64,000 bases of DNA, taken from the NCBI RefSeq assembly GCF_000226095.1, contig NC_016477.1:3906001-3970000 (forward strand), given 5' to 3'. Position numbers and translations under genes: made by a program. The notes beneath the pieces were generated by a model. It had not been told where the DNA came from. It saw only the letters and a program-made list of their open reading frames with translations, and did no database searches. Origin of the DNA: Thermothelomyces thermophilus ATCC 42464. Its lineage: Eukaryota > Ascomycota > Sordariomycetes > Sordariales > Chaetomiaceae. Positions 44,032 through 55,559 of the stretch are shown here, piece by piece (the first letter of the stretch is position 1; every line of letters begins with the position of its first letter).

Positions 44032-45110
44032 GGTGGGAGGAAGGGGTGGAGTTGGGAGGAAGAGGAGGGGGGGAAGGGGGGGTTGTGGTGTGCTGGTTGA
44101 GTATAAAGAGGGGATGGGCAAGCAAATCTTGTGTCAGGCGAGATGGGGTGGGTCTCATTTCATGTTTGGTTTTTCCGTTCTGCAATAGGTTCATCGGTAG
44201 GCATGCTCTCGGTCTCTTTTTGGATGGCATTCCCAGTCCTGAATGGCAGCGGTTTGAGAGAGAGGCACGTTCAGCAGCAGCAGCAGCAGAAGCAGAAGCA
44301 GCCGTTTCAGGGCGCGCCTCGTTTATTTCGTGTGTTTTCTTGGGTGGCAGCAAAGACAGCAGCCGGAACAGCAGCCCAAGACCAGTACATAACTACTTTC
44401 TTTGATGCCCTGGCAAATATACCCTTGTCAATCTCTATTTTTGCGTCTGATCTGAGCCTAGGATACGCGTACAACTGCGATTCGGGACTCTCTTGAAATG
44501 GATGAGGCTCTGGCGGGTAATATCTGCTCCGTTTTGTCTACACTAACATCTAGTTATCCATGGAACGTCGGTCTTGGGAGGATCTCGCGTAATGTTAATT
44601 AATTAGGTATTTGTCTTGAGGTTCCATTCCATTCTCGGGCTCATACTTCGCCCAGCCAAACTCCAACCCAAGAACCTAAGGAGGATTTTCCATTAAAGAA
44701 TGGGAGAGAAATTTTTTACTAATACTCTTTTTTTTATTTTTTCTCTTTTTTTTAAAAAAAGCAAAAAGCAAAAAGCAAAAAGCAAAAAGCAAAAAGCAAA
44801 AAGGAAAAAGGAAAAAGGAAAAAGGAAAAAGGAAAAAGGAAAAAAAAAGGTCTCGTGTTCATTGAGGTTCTGCCTTAAGGACCCTATTTATGAAACCACC
44901 CGTCCTAAACGAATTAGGGGTTAAACTTGTCCCCAAGATCACGTTTCAACTATAGAGCTGCTGCCACCCACCGGTTGTGGGAGGTTCATGTAATTATATC
45001 AACACCAATCTGTGAACCTCACAAAGAGAGCTCGTATGCTCAAACGCGTCCAACATGAATTATCGCTATGCTGCGGCAACCAACCAATCAGAGAAATGAT
45101 GAGCAAGCCG
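44032..45110. other. 3' region and spacer
   Basis: Contains a CAGCAG/AAGCAG run (44272-44301) in the probable 3' UTR of the Crh-type gene and the heptamer array at 44761-44850. No gene is seen. Confidence 0.4.
44761..44850. repeat. Two-phase heptamer tandem array
   Basis: Six copies of GCAAAAA switch abruptly to about six copies of GGAAAAA, preceded by T-runs and an A-run. It behaves like a minisatellite in which one variant unit has spread. Confidence 0.85.
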
Positions 45111-45194
45111 GCCCGGCTAGCTCAATCGGTAGAGCGTGAGACTCTTAAATCACGGTTCATCTCAAGGTTGTGGGTTCGACCCCCACGTCGGGCT
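45111..45194 (+). tRNA. tRNA-Lys(CUU) with an 11-nt intron
   Basis: The cloverleaf folds fully: acceptor GCCCGGC pairs with GTCGGGC (one G-U), the D arm is GCTC-AATCGGTA-GAGC, the anticodon stem is TGAGA/TCTCA, and the T arm is GTGGG-TTCGACC-CCCAC. The anticodon loop is CTCTTA plus A, giving anticodon CUU (45144-45146). An 11-nt intron (45148-45158) sits one base 3' of the anticodon, the canonical place for nuclear tRNA introns. Without it the tRNA is 73 nt. Internal A and B boxes (TAGCTCAATCGG, GGTTCGACC) are present; a short T-run at 45239-45243 may terminate Pol III. Confidence 0.96.
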
Positions 45195-48100
45195 CAATTC
45201 CCGTCAGACCTCTGGCTTTTTGATCCATCTCGTCCCCTTTTTTTCATCTCGCAACTCGGTCACATGATGCCCTACCTTCTTTAACCTAAGTTACTTTTCG
45301 CACCATGTGACCCTGCCTAGTGTTTTCCGGTTTTGTATCAAGTATGGTGGCGAATGTCGCAGTGTATATAGAATAGTTGCGGAGTACGGAGTATCCCTCT
45401 CACTCCGGAGATACCTGGCAGTCCTGTAGCTCCAAGCCTACTCCGTATGTACTGTACGTCGATCCCACCCGCCACCAGCCACATCAGACGCATGTGCTCG
45501 CGCCGCGCCGCGAAACTAGGGGTCAACACAGGGGTGAGGAGAGCATGTGGGGGCTTCCATGCACGATCTGCTGGATTCAGGGTCCTCCGTCTCGGCGACA
45601 GGGTGCTTGGCGATCCCCCATTCGTCCGCAGCATGACTGGGGATGGTTGACAAGAGCATCGCGTCGCAAACACCGCGACGCGGGAACAGCGCCCTCTCGA
45701 TCAACTCTTCCAACCGTACCTGGAAGCTGCTGCGCTAGCAATATAGCGCGTCTGAAGAAACGGCTTCCACGGGCGCACATAATCCAATGCCCAGAGTAAT
45801 CCATACCGAGTCTGTACGCTTTCGCGCTCAGAACGCAGCCGGCCTTTGGGCGATCGCGGGCCTGCTGCGACCTCAAATCGCGGCAACTGGTTCCGGGGGA
45901 AAGCTTCCGGGTCTTGACGATCCAGTGTTCATAAACTCCACTGCGCGCGCTAGTGTATGTGCTGCCCAGTCGAGGTCTCCAGGAGAGGTGTGTATCAATT
46001 GAAGCTTTGCCCTAAAAAGGATATCCGTACCTGAAACAACCCTACCTGTTCACGTGTACTGTGTACGTGCTCATAGGTAGCTACGTAACCTGTATATATA
46101 TACTCCGCATGTATGTATGTATGTATGCATGTTGATAACATGCATCCCGCCGGAGAGCGCGGCAAGGATGTTCGGGCGATTGGTCAGATAGGCAGCATCT
46201 CGTATGTTGTTGTGCAAGAACATTGCGCCGCATCCTTATAATGAACGGCGGGAACGAGTGTGTTTTGCAGGATTGCGCACAGCTCGCACACGAGAAATAC
46301 ACGGCATAACTAAGTGAGTGCACAAGCCTCGTCTGCCCTCCAAATCGTCGGTTTGGAAGCCTGCTCTCATGCCTGTTTTGCCGGGTGGATGGTGGAAGCT
46401 GCGGAGTTTGCAGACCGCTTTACTGTGTAGCCGAGACAAGAATGATCAAAAACATGATGATCCTAGCGTGCAGATTTGGTATTTGTATGTATACAAGTTC
46501 CCAGGCATCCTCCCCGCGTCCGTGACAAGTCTGGGAAGGGGCAGTGCGGGGCAGCGGCCGCGGGACTCAACTTCCTGAAGTAGTAGTGGTGGAGGCGCAG
46601 GAGCACCAACGCCACAATTTTGGCCGAGAAAACATGGAATCGAAGCGAACACTGTCAAGATTTGACATGTTTCTTTGATCCTCTTCTAACTTCTATCTGC
46701 TTCCATGACGACGGACGGCACGCGAACAGACGAGCGAAAGAGGAAAGTGATGATACCAAACCGGTCACCCGACCTCTTTTACGGCAGTGTATCAGCATCC
46801 AAACGGGAAGCGGGCGAACAGCGCGCCCCACAATGTACGAGAGAGGGTTGAATATCTCGAAATCGAACGAACCTGGACCCTTTGGGGAGTACCTGTGATG
46901 GCAGCGCTGCGTTAGCGGGAGCGCCGGGGGGGAGGGGGGTTGGGGCTGCATCCACTGCAACCGCTGCGCCCAACGAGCCAATCTCCACTAGAATGGATGT
47001 TAGGTAGGTACCTCTGTGCGTACGGATTACTTACCTAGGTAATTCACTTCGCACTGAGAGGCGATGTACGTAAGTACATACCTATATATATGTGTACTTA
47101 TACCACAACGACTATTCCGTGCCCGATCTCTATACTGTAGTGTGCGTACAGGGTACAGTACGTTGAACTCTCCCGCGCTACTTGGATGGAGGTCGGGTGG
47201 ATGTGGGAGGGGACCCTGATGCGACGGGCCGAGCTCCAGAAGCTTGCCGTGCCGCGGCGTTCCGGCTGAACCGCCATGCCGCCCCTTGGACCCTTCCCCG
47301 TTCCCAAAAACAGCATCCGATTCGGGCACCTCTGACACCACCCTAGCGTGCAACCTTTCCCTACGCTGCCTAGCGTACGGACGTACAGATGACTTGCGGA
47401 TCCGCCCAGTTCATCACCTCGAGATGAGGTCGCCGAATCTACATTACAGGGTGACACCCACATCGGCGCTGACCAAGGACGGTGGGGCTCTCCCCTCTTT
47501 TGTTCCACGCCGTCGCGACCATGAACCCACAATGGCGAAACTATCGAGATGTTTCCCGAATGTGGAAAATACCCGGGGGGGACCTCTGCTGGAGAGCTTC
47601 ACCAGAACCCTCCTCAGGCCCTCATCAGCCCGGGAGCAGCCATGCACCCCTTGCAGTCTCGGCCTATCAGAACCCGCAGGGGGGAATATTCGCATAGGAG
47701 CATTTGCTCCGGCCAGTTGCTCTGAGCATTGTTTGCTAAGAAAGAAACGAAGGAGCCAAGGTAGCAGCGAAAGCACACGGCGGATATGCGCAACGCCCCG
47801 TGCTTTGATGCCGCTCTTGCGGAAGGTTTTGCAGGACAGAAGAACGGCCGGATTCTATGTCGTATTCGACATCAATTCCCTTGGACAAGACCTACCCTTT
47901 TTCCCATAATGTCATCCGGGCGTCCCACAATGGTCCGCCCCTGTCACAGCAGCTTCCCCAGTCAAAAATTCCAGCAAATTCTCGCCGCTTGCAGCAACTG
48001 CCGCCCCAACCTGTTCGGTCGTGCCAAGCCTCGGAAGGGTTGCTCTGCCGAGCTATCCATACCCCGGGGAAGAGCTGGCGAAGCCTGACCCAGATTCACG

Positions 48101-48363
48101 GGTTACGACAAGGGGGGAAGCTCGCGCTTTCACCAGGGGGATACCACACAACAGCCCACGTCTTCGGTTGTCCTGCCAGAATTCTATTTACATTCAAGCC
48201 AACGCCGCCGCCGCCGCCCCCTTTCCCCTCCCACCTTCCAGGAGAGCAACCGCCGCCACCATCGCAGCAGCCACATGTCGCATGACACATCTCGACACCA
48301 CCAAGCACTTACACGACCACCAACCTCAACGCCTCCTCACCGGGAACGGTTGGACCGCCGTTA
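45195..48363. other. 3.2-kb spacer, no confident gene
   Basis: Open frames (for example plus strand 45377-45799 and 47244-47909) lack recognisable content and overlap equally open frames on the other strand, as expected in GC-balanced DNA. TACGGAGTA motifs (45381-45394, 45440-45448), a GTAT repeat (46108-46127) and AGGTAGGT/ACCTAGGTA runs (47001-47042) are present. The last 100 bp, rich in ACCACCAAC steps, looks like a 5' UTR. Confidence 0.4.
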
Positions 48364-48564
48364 ATGTGCACTGAGTATTACACCAGTGTATGCCCAGCTT
48401 GCGGGAAAGACTACCTGGTCTATGTCGAGTTCTGCAAGGCGTTCCGCCCGTCGCTGGTGAGCTGCCCCAACGGCATGGGCATGTCCCGCATCGCCATGGA
48501 ACAAGGAGGCTGCCCGAGCCGCATTTGTCCCAACAGCCCCGGAGGCGGGTGTGTATTGATGTGA
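48364..48564 (+). CDS. Small Cys-rich protein (66 aa, 8 Cys)
   Basis: Not recognised by name. It resembles the short MCTEY-starting proteins that I recall in many Sordariomycetes, of unknown function. The frame gives 66 aa beginning MCTEYYTSVCPACGKDYLVY, with Cys at 2, 10, 13, 24, 34, 50, 55 and 63. The CPAC pair plus the later Cys spacing could bind one or two zinc ions. There is no signal peptide, so a secreted effector is unlikely. A C/A-rich leader typical of a 5' UTR precedes the ATG. The gene ends 68 bp before the stop codon of the convergent epimerase gene. The opposite strand is also open over the same stretch, which lowers certainty. Confidence 0.6.
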   Translation: MCTEYYTSVCPACGKDYLVYVEFCKAFRPSLVSCPNGMGMSRIAMEQGGCPSRICPNSPGGGCVLM

Positions 48565-48632
48565 GCGTGAAGTGGAGCCGAGGGGAAAAGGGGAAGACGG
48601 TGGGAACTCCACCCATCACGGCCAGAATGTCA

Positions 48633-50119
48633 TCACAGCTTCAGCCCGTCGGGGCCGACCTCAACAATCTGGTCGACCCCTTCATATGCCGGGACATCGA
48701 AGTCGTACTTCTTGGCGATCGCCGGAGAGACAAATCTGTTGTCCGGACCTTTCAGTAAAAAGAATGACCCTGAGTTGAAGAAAGGCAGGGGGGTGGGCAA
48801 AACGTGGTACGTACCGGCCTCCGATAAAATGGCGGCCCTTGAAATGCTTAACCAGGGGCTTGGGCGCGGTCAGACTAATGAGCACATCAGGGTGGAAGTT
48901 GCTGCCGACGCCGGACTTGGGAGGGCCCTCCTCAATATCCCAAGACGATGGCGCGTCTACCGACGTCACGGGTACTTTGCTCTCCGCCATTGCCTGGATG
49001 ACGGCTGGGAACGGTTCCCTGACCTCGCCCGAGAAGCTGAAGCCTGGAAGCTCTGTTAGTTTGGGAACTCAAGACAATGAAACCCAAGGAGGGGGAAGGG
49101 GGCAGGGGGGGTTGGCAAGCCGGAGAATGGGGAGAGCACAAACCGAAGACGGCGTCGATGACGTGATCGGCGGACTGCAGCGCGGTCGGAAAGTCGTCCA
49201 CAAAGGGGACTTCGAGATCTTCCAGCTGCTTGGCGAGTCGCTACGTACACGAATTAGCGGCGGACCCAAGGAGAGCAATACCACCACGAGATTGAACAAG
49301 GCACAGGAGACAGCAAGTACACGAGGAGCTGCGCTGCCGTTATATATATCTGCTTCGGTCGCAAGGCCCTAAAGGATAGCCCGTGGCACTAATGGAAGAC
49401 ATTCCCACTCGCAGTTGGTGTTCAGGGGTGCACTTGACGACCGTCCCCGTCGGAGTATCGTAGAGTGTGCCAGGCGCTCGAGATCCGATGAAACGATCAG
49501 TAAAGGAGGGATCCATCCATACCTGGTAGAGATCATTCTTGGGCCGTTTCGGATAGTAGACCGTTGGCTGGTAGCCGTAGTGGCGGAGATGGCGGGCAGC
49601 AACTAAGCCGTCGCCCCCTGAGCACCACTTCGGTCAGCGCACTGACCACAAGCCAGGAGAAGTAAACAAGGGACACCGCACCATTGTTGCCAGGCCCGAC
49701 GGCAACTAGGATCCTCTTGCCTTTACTGAGAGGATGGACCCGGTGAACTACGTGACAAGTCAACATATAGATCAGCAGGCGGGCGAAGTGCTGGGTGGCT
49801 GCACCGACCGACTTGGGAGACTGAGAGTCCGGCAAGTTCCATGAGTTGGTCGATGGAGAAGGCGCCGGTGCTCATCAGCTCGCGGTCCAACGCCGCTGCA
49901 GCCTTTGCCGAAAGAGTCTGTGTTCCAATGATTGTCAGAATGAAGTGGGCAAGAAAAAGCACGAAGCACAGCAAACCAAATAAAGACACAAAATAGACAG
50001 GAGAGCAAGGAGAGCAAGAAGGCCAGACGTAGAAGGAAAACAAACTGAAAACGAAATAAAACAAATACAGTACGGTTGAGTCAAGGACAACGTCGACTCG
50101 AACCCACCTTGAGCGTCAT
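48633..50119 (-). CDS. NAD(P)H-hydrate epimerase (NAXE/YjeF N-terminal type)
   Basis: Predicted metabolite-repair enzyme that interconverts the R and S forms of NAD(P)HX so that the partner dehydratase can restore NAD(P)H. Seven exons on the minus strand: 50119-50108, 49917-49809, 49747-49682, 49617-49523, 49240-49144, 49043-48815, 48735-48633, giving 236 aa. The first exon has only four codons (MTLK). Diagnostic text: [55 protein letters not shown] (phosphate loop, split by an intron), [32 protein letters not shown] with the catalytic Asp region, [35 protein letters not shown] and the end [19 protein letters not shown]. All junction phases add up. The exon 2 donor is ambiguous among overlapping GTCGGT repeats; I chose the one that keeps frame. 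Confidence 0.92.
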
Positions 50120-50674
50120 AATTAGTGGGCGGATGTATTGTGCGGATTGTCTCGTTTATTTAGGTAGTATCCGTAAAAGTCGACTTAATTACGGATGCCC
50201 GTTTGTAACCTGCACTTTCGAGGAAACAAAAGGCAAGAAACCAAAATGATCGAGGAGTCGTCTGGACGGCAACTTTGGGCATGAAACTTGCATCACCGTT
50301 TTGGGTTGACCCGAAAAGAGGAGATCGGGAACTGACATCACCTGAAGATCGCGGCACCGTCCCCAGTGATGATGCATCGGGAATGTTCGAATGGGAAAAA
50401 GGTCACTCTGTACGGATTACTCCGTACCTCCGCACCCATTGGGCGCGTCTGGTTGGCCCACTCGTCAGCCAAGGCGGGAGGTTAGTGTACGCTGGGGTCC
50501 AAAATTTCCAGCAGATTGGCCTGTGCGCTCACTGATTGAATCGAACATCCAAATGCTTCAATTGACACCGGCACCACCACCACCACCGCAGCTGCAGCCT
50601 TCGAAGGATCAAAACGGAGAGCTCGGCAACGTAAAACATTTCTCCTCTATCCGTCCGAATCCCAGTCCGAGAAG
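50120..50674. promoter_or_regulatory. Shared intergenic promoter region, NAD(P)HX epimerase (-) / MRPS16 (+)
   Basis: 555 bp between divergent start codons of two genes with mitochondrial or redox roles. A TACGGATTACTCCGTACC block lies at 50411-50427. No gene within. Confidence 0.55.
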
Positions 50675-51245
50675 ATGGTGGTTAAGATTAGACTCGCGCG
50701 CTTCGGGCGCACCAACGCGCCCTTCTACAACATCGTCGTCGCTCACGCTCGGTAACGCACCCTTCCTCCCTCCCTCCCTCCCTACCTCCCTCCCTCTCTC
50801 CCTCCCTCTCTCCCTCTCTCTCTCTCCCTCTCTCTCTCCCCGCTTGCTGCCGCGCCGCATCCGAACATCCCCCCAAGTGCTGACTCTCCCAGCACCGCGC
50901 GCAACAGCCGCCCGCTCGAGGTCATTGGCACCTACGACCCCATCCCCAAGAAGGACACGTATGACGAGTCTGGCAAGCTGCACAAGGACATCAAGTTGGA
51001 CATCACAAGGGCAAAGTACTGGATCGGTGTGGGCGCCCAACCAACCGACACCGTGTGGAGGTTATTATCCATGGTAAGTTCTTCGCCGCGCCTATCCAAC
51101 ACAGGATGTTCGGCCATGAATACGGGGATGGGGGGGAACGGATTTACTAACCAACGCGCTGCTCCAGGTCGGCATCCTCCCACCCAAGTATCGACCAGCA
51201 GCCCCGGCCCTGAATCAGCCGACGCCGGAATCGAACAAGGCATGA
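50675..51245 (+). CDS. MRPS16: Mitochondrial small-subunit ribosomal protein bS16m
   Basis: Component of the mitochondrial ribosome small subunit, homologous to bacterial S16. Three exons, 50675-50751, 50893-51073 and 51168-51245, joined in phases 2 and 0 by introns of 141 and 94 nt, give 111 aa. The start [20 protein letters not shown] and [20 protein letters not shown] are the family signature (VKIRL-R-G-K--PFY-IVV), followed by DPIPKKD and [19 protein letters not shown]; the tail [17 protein letters not shown] is a fungal extension. The first intron contains a long CCCT/CT microsatellite. No separate presequence is visible, as is usual for this small protein. Confidence 0.94.
50761..50840. 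repeat. CCCT/CT microsatellite in MRPS16 intron 1
   Basis: Pure pyrimidine run of CCCT and CT steps over about 80 nt, making up most of the first intron up to the branch and acceptor region. Confidence 0.85.
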
Positions 51246-52139
51246 ACGGGAGACGGCACGAACCAGGTCTATCTCAATCAAGTGTATATTTCGACATCTT
51301 CATCTCTCACGTGTTGTCTGTCAACTCATGCGGCACAACCAAGGGCATGTACATACAAAAGGCGTTATGATTCTTTATATGCGAGGCGGTAAGGGCTCGT
51401 GGAGGAGTGTACAATACATAGAAGAGACAGGGGAATCAACCGTTAGGTTCTATTTTTTTGGGCTAGCATCCTGCTCAACCTGCTTACCACACCTGGAGGT
51501 TCCGTTTAACGCAACGGCCGAGTGCCTTGCGGGTCCCGTTGAAAAGAGTTCCCGCATCAGAGCCGGCCACGGGCCATTTTGCCGAGACTGCCTCAAGCAT
51601 CTTAAGTGTTGTGCGCGTTGCGGATGCGGAGCAATCGTTAGGAGTTTCTCGGATGACCGGCCCGTATCGAGGTTCACCACCAAGTTCGAAGACACGGCAA
51701 CCCCTGGGGATATAACTGCCTCCACGACAAGAAAGCATCGCAATGATTCGACGTCACTGAATAGACATGCTCTGCTCCTATCTGGTCTACAAAAGGCACT
51801 TCCAGCGTAGGATGGGTAAGAGTTAAGTAAGTTCTGGCGTCTTGCAATTGTATGGTCGACTGTCGTCATATATGACATAAAAAGTGAATCGACAATCCCG
51901 GCGGACACTTTCCAAAACATCAAAATAAAAACGCCGATTATCCCTGACTCCGCAACCCAATAACCCCCCCTCTATCCACTCCGCGCTTTGTAGGAACGGC
52001 CATGAAAAAAAAAAAAAAAAATCGTCTCTCCTCCGCATGGTTTCCGAACCACGACCGCCAAAAAAAGAACAGACCCGTCTAGCCCACAACAACGGGGCCC
52101 AGGGTTGCGGTCAAATATTTCCGCCTCTCGTCTAGCTGC

Positions 52140-52141
<2 letters not shown>
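51246..52141. other. Spacer, no confident gene
   Basis: Open frames at 51328-51810 (+) and 51450-51923 (-) overlap each other and show no recognisable content. An A-run lies at about 52003-52021. Confidence 0.4.
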
Positions 52142-52189
<48 letters not shown>

Positions 52190-52225
52190 ATTCTTCTTCT
52201 TCTTGTTCTTCCTCCTCTTCTTCTA
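52142..52225. repeat. TTC trinucleotide tract
   Basis: About 84 nt of mostly TTC/TCC steps, starting 25 bp beyond the stop codon of the amino-acid transporter gene; on that gene's sense strand it is a GAA tract in the 3' UTR or just beyond. Confidence 0.85.
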
Positions 52226-52249
52226 GGCTGGTGGTCTCAACTCGGCTGA

Positions 52250-54178
52250 TCAGTGCGAAAAGAACGCGTTCATCCCCAGGCACACCACCATGACGCACAC
52301 GCCGTACGCCGACAGGCACACGGCCAGCTTGCGCAGCAGGCCCGTCTCGAGGTGCTCCAGGTCCCACCTCCACTTCCGCCGCCATCGGCCTCCCCTCCCG
52401 CCTCTCGACCGCGCCGCCGCCGACCCGGCCAGGCTGGCCGCGGACCTCAGGCTCGTCACGCTCGTCGCGAGCGCGTCCTCCTCGTCGTTGTCGCAGTCGT
52501 CGAGATCGAGACCCCGGCCGTCGGCCTCGTCGCTGTACACCGCGTCGTCGTCCTCCTTGGACAGGCGCTGGTGGTAGATGCTATCGGGGTCGCTGATCTT
52601 GTAGTAGAACAGGCCCGGGAGGATGAAGGAGATGGCGGTGGAGCCGGTGCTGCCGACGTAGGCCAGCACGCGGTCGAGCGTCGACACGCGCAGGGCCGTG
52701 ATGTAGCTAAGCACGAGGATGGCGCTGGTGATGAGGGCGAAGCGCAGCTCCGACATGACGGCGACCGGCGCGCCGTGGCTGTCGAGGGCTGAGGGGGAAG
52801 GGGCCGAGGCCAAGCCGGCCGCGGGGAGGAGCGGTTGGCTGCCGCCGCTGGCCGAGGTAACGCTCGCGACACTTGGGGACCGCTGGCTGCTGCCGGGCCG
52901 CCAGCGAAGGACCGCGTCGATGGAGGCGCGGCAGGGGTGGATCTGCAGCGGGATGCTGAAGGTGACCAGGGCAACGATGGCTGCCTTGGCGATCGTAGAG
53001 GCGACGGAAGGGGGATCTGGTGCGACGTCAGGCGCGGAACCCCGGGGGGGGGGGGGGGAGGGGGGGCCGAGAGCTGCTATGGGTTTACTTACACATGCTG
53101 ACTATGTTCCCCTTGACGTCATTGCCGAAGGTGAAGTACCCGGTGATGGCGACCAGGACGTAGATAAAGGCGGCGGATCCGATGCTGGATCCGATAACGG
53201 CGACAATACTGCCGGGGGAGTTGTCCTTGATCTCGTTCAGAATCGAGAACATCTGGGTCGGGTCTTGTCAGCGAAGAGCTAGAACGCGCAGAACAACGGG
53301 GGAACCGCACGTTCTGGTGGCACGTGTAGGCAAAAATGACCACCGGCAGACTGCTGAGCGCAGCCACTGGTCCCTCCCACGTAATGATCCGGATATCCCG
53401 TTCGTTCGGGATCTCATCAGCGGCAAAGTGGTAGGCCACCAGGATGATGAGATAGCCGATCGCAAGCAATGCGACCATGCTCGTGTACTTGAGCGAATCT
53501 AGCCTCCTGGGGAAGCTCAGCGGGATAATGAAGAGCAAAAAGAAGGCCGTGATCCAGAACTTGCGGTCGTCCAGAAACGGCAGACCCCAGTCAGCACTCC
53601 CAAACGATTCCGCCACGCCTGGCATCAGGTCCCCGATGATGATCATGTAGGAAACGCCCACGCCGAAGCATTTTATCGCGATGGCAGCATCGAACACAAC
53701 AGCAGCGTTCGGATACGTGATCTGCGAGAGCGCGAAGAAGGACGAAGTTCCCCTATCGAGGTAGCGAGCGCAGCGTGCCTGAAGGTACAGACCAAAAGCT
53801 GACGTGAGCCCGCACCACACAATCAGCAAGACGCCCAGCATGACGCCAAAGTGGGACATGGCTGCGGGCATGGCGAGAGTTCCGGCGCCGACGACTGTAT
53901 GTTCCTGTTAGAGAGGGGTTGTCTTCCTTTTTGCTCCTCCCCTTTTTGATCCCATGTCCGAACGTACTCGTATTCAGCAGATTGATGTTGCTGCTCATCA
54001 TGGAGGCGTGGCCGCCGCCCGCCTTGGGGTTGCGAGCACGTCGGTGACTGCGCACGCGACCTGGTTAGGTCCCAGAACATTCAAAATTCCTCTTAGATCG
54101 GATAACTCACTGTGCCATGATTCCGCCGGAGATAGTCCCTGACGCACTGCCAGACGCTATTGTCTGGTACCCCGTCAT
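52250..54178 (-). CDS. Vacuolar amino-acid transporter (AVT5/6/7-like, AAAP family)
   Basis: Predicted exporter of amino acids across the vacuolar membrane. Five exons on the minus strand: 54178-54111, 54047-53968, 53894-53311, 53252-53093, 53016-52250, giving 552 aa with about 11 membrane segments. The start MTGYQTIASGSASG leads, after a junction at a GCGCAG acceptor, into the cytosolic head and then SSNINLLNTIVGAGTLAMPA, the family's TM1. Further marks are FGLYLQARCARYL, KCFGVGVSYMIIIGDLMPG, RRLDSLKYTSMVALLAIGY, PVVIFAYTCHQNMFSILNEI, GYFTFGNDVKGNIVSM and FSIPLQIHPCRASIDAVLRW. A large polar loop (about 365-400) and an acidic/Gly-Arg loop before the last segment are typical of AVT5-7. The fourth intron contains a G-run (53043-53057). 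The first exon is inferred from splice consensus and frame and is the least certain part. Confidence 0.9.
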
Positions 54179-55559
54179 CTAGCCAAGTCGAGGGCCTGGT
54201 GTGCGGCCACAGAGCCGCACAAATCTAGGGAGCGAGGTGTCTGGGAAAATATGGAAGTTGAAATTATTCCGATGCTGAACTAAACGCCCGTCGTCGCCGC
54301 CATCGGGGGAGTGCTTCGGCTATCGGCGTCCCTGACGTGACGGGCCGAGAGGTATGGCAGGGTCAAAGCGCGGAATCGCAAGGGGCGAAGCGCCACTTAG
54401 GCGAGCGTATGCCGTGTCTTGATACGGCAAAACAGGGTCCTAGATCGGATGGGCGGCGTTCGGGAGTTGCGGAGGTCGCGATCGATTGCTGGTGGCAAAT
54501 CGAGATGGGCCGGTCACGATGTGCGATTTGGATCTCCGCCAAGAATAACAATCTGGACAGGTAGAAGGCTGACGGCAAACGGAGCAGACCCTAACCCTTA
54601 CCCTGTGGTCACATTTGGTATCTCGCATCTTATTTAGCCTGCTTAGCCTGCACTCTGCCTACATTTGTACATACGTTCTGCGCTGACTGGCTTGCTCAAA
54701 CGCTACAGATTTCATTTTCCGATTCTCCTTCCGTCCTTCCGTAAATCCATGGAATCCGGTCGTTGGGGTCCTTTGATGGAATGCGGGGCCAGTTAGTGCC
54801 AGCTTGTTGAGATGCAATCCCTGTCGAAGCCAAATGGACTGAGCTGGCACAGTAAGGTACATACATGTGATCGAGAAGACAACTACTTCCATTTCTACTA
54901 CATAAGGGTGCAAGAACCATTACGATCAAAACCTTAATCGGTTGGTCAGAATCAATCTAGCTAACCCATTCTTGTCGGGATCCATCAATTCCATCTGCCC
55001 AGCTTTCTCTGCTACAATGTATCCCTGCTGTGTCACGAAAACTCGAATTGAACATCAGGGTAGCAACAATAGCACCGGAGAAGCTCTCTTCAATTGTTTC
55101 CATGCGGCGATGGGCAGGACCAATAGGTTCATGAACGTGGGATAATGGACAATGTCTACGGAGTAGATGGGGTATAGAATACTTGATGGCAGGGACTACG
55201 TAGTGAGATACATTCTGAGAAGAGCAGGGTGCTTGAACTGCAAGCCAGCAGTAGACCAGCGGAACGTGGTGAGGGTAATTTAATCGGGTGTCTGCCGGTG
55301 AAACCCTCTGAAATTGGCAGAAGAACGGCATTTGCGATATTGCTGTGTTCCGTACCGTAATTTGTATGTACCAATTGTATGAAGGCAGTACGGATACCAT
55401 ACGCAGTAATCCGCACTGGCGCACTCGCGCAACGGGGTTGTGTGGGGCAACTGGCGTGTTGGTGCTTTAACATAACTATCATCTGCAAGGTCGAATTGGG
55501 GATCTCTTGGTCTACTCCCTACCCAATATGCAACAATAGCCTGGCCACTATTCGGAGAT
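54179..55559. other. Spacer with divergent promoters
   Basis: Between the transporter (-) and RO-10 (+). A TACGGAGTAG motif lies at 55158-55167. Open frames here have no recognisable content. Confidence 0.4.

Noticed and set aside
43156-44121. 321-codon minus-strand frame
   Set aside because: Antisense to the low-complexity tail of the Crh-type protein; composition-driven.
47244-47909. 221-codon plus-strand frame as a gene
   Set aside because: No recognisable domain, overlapping open frames on the other strand, no splice-supported extension and no clear leader.
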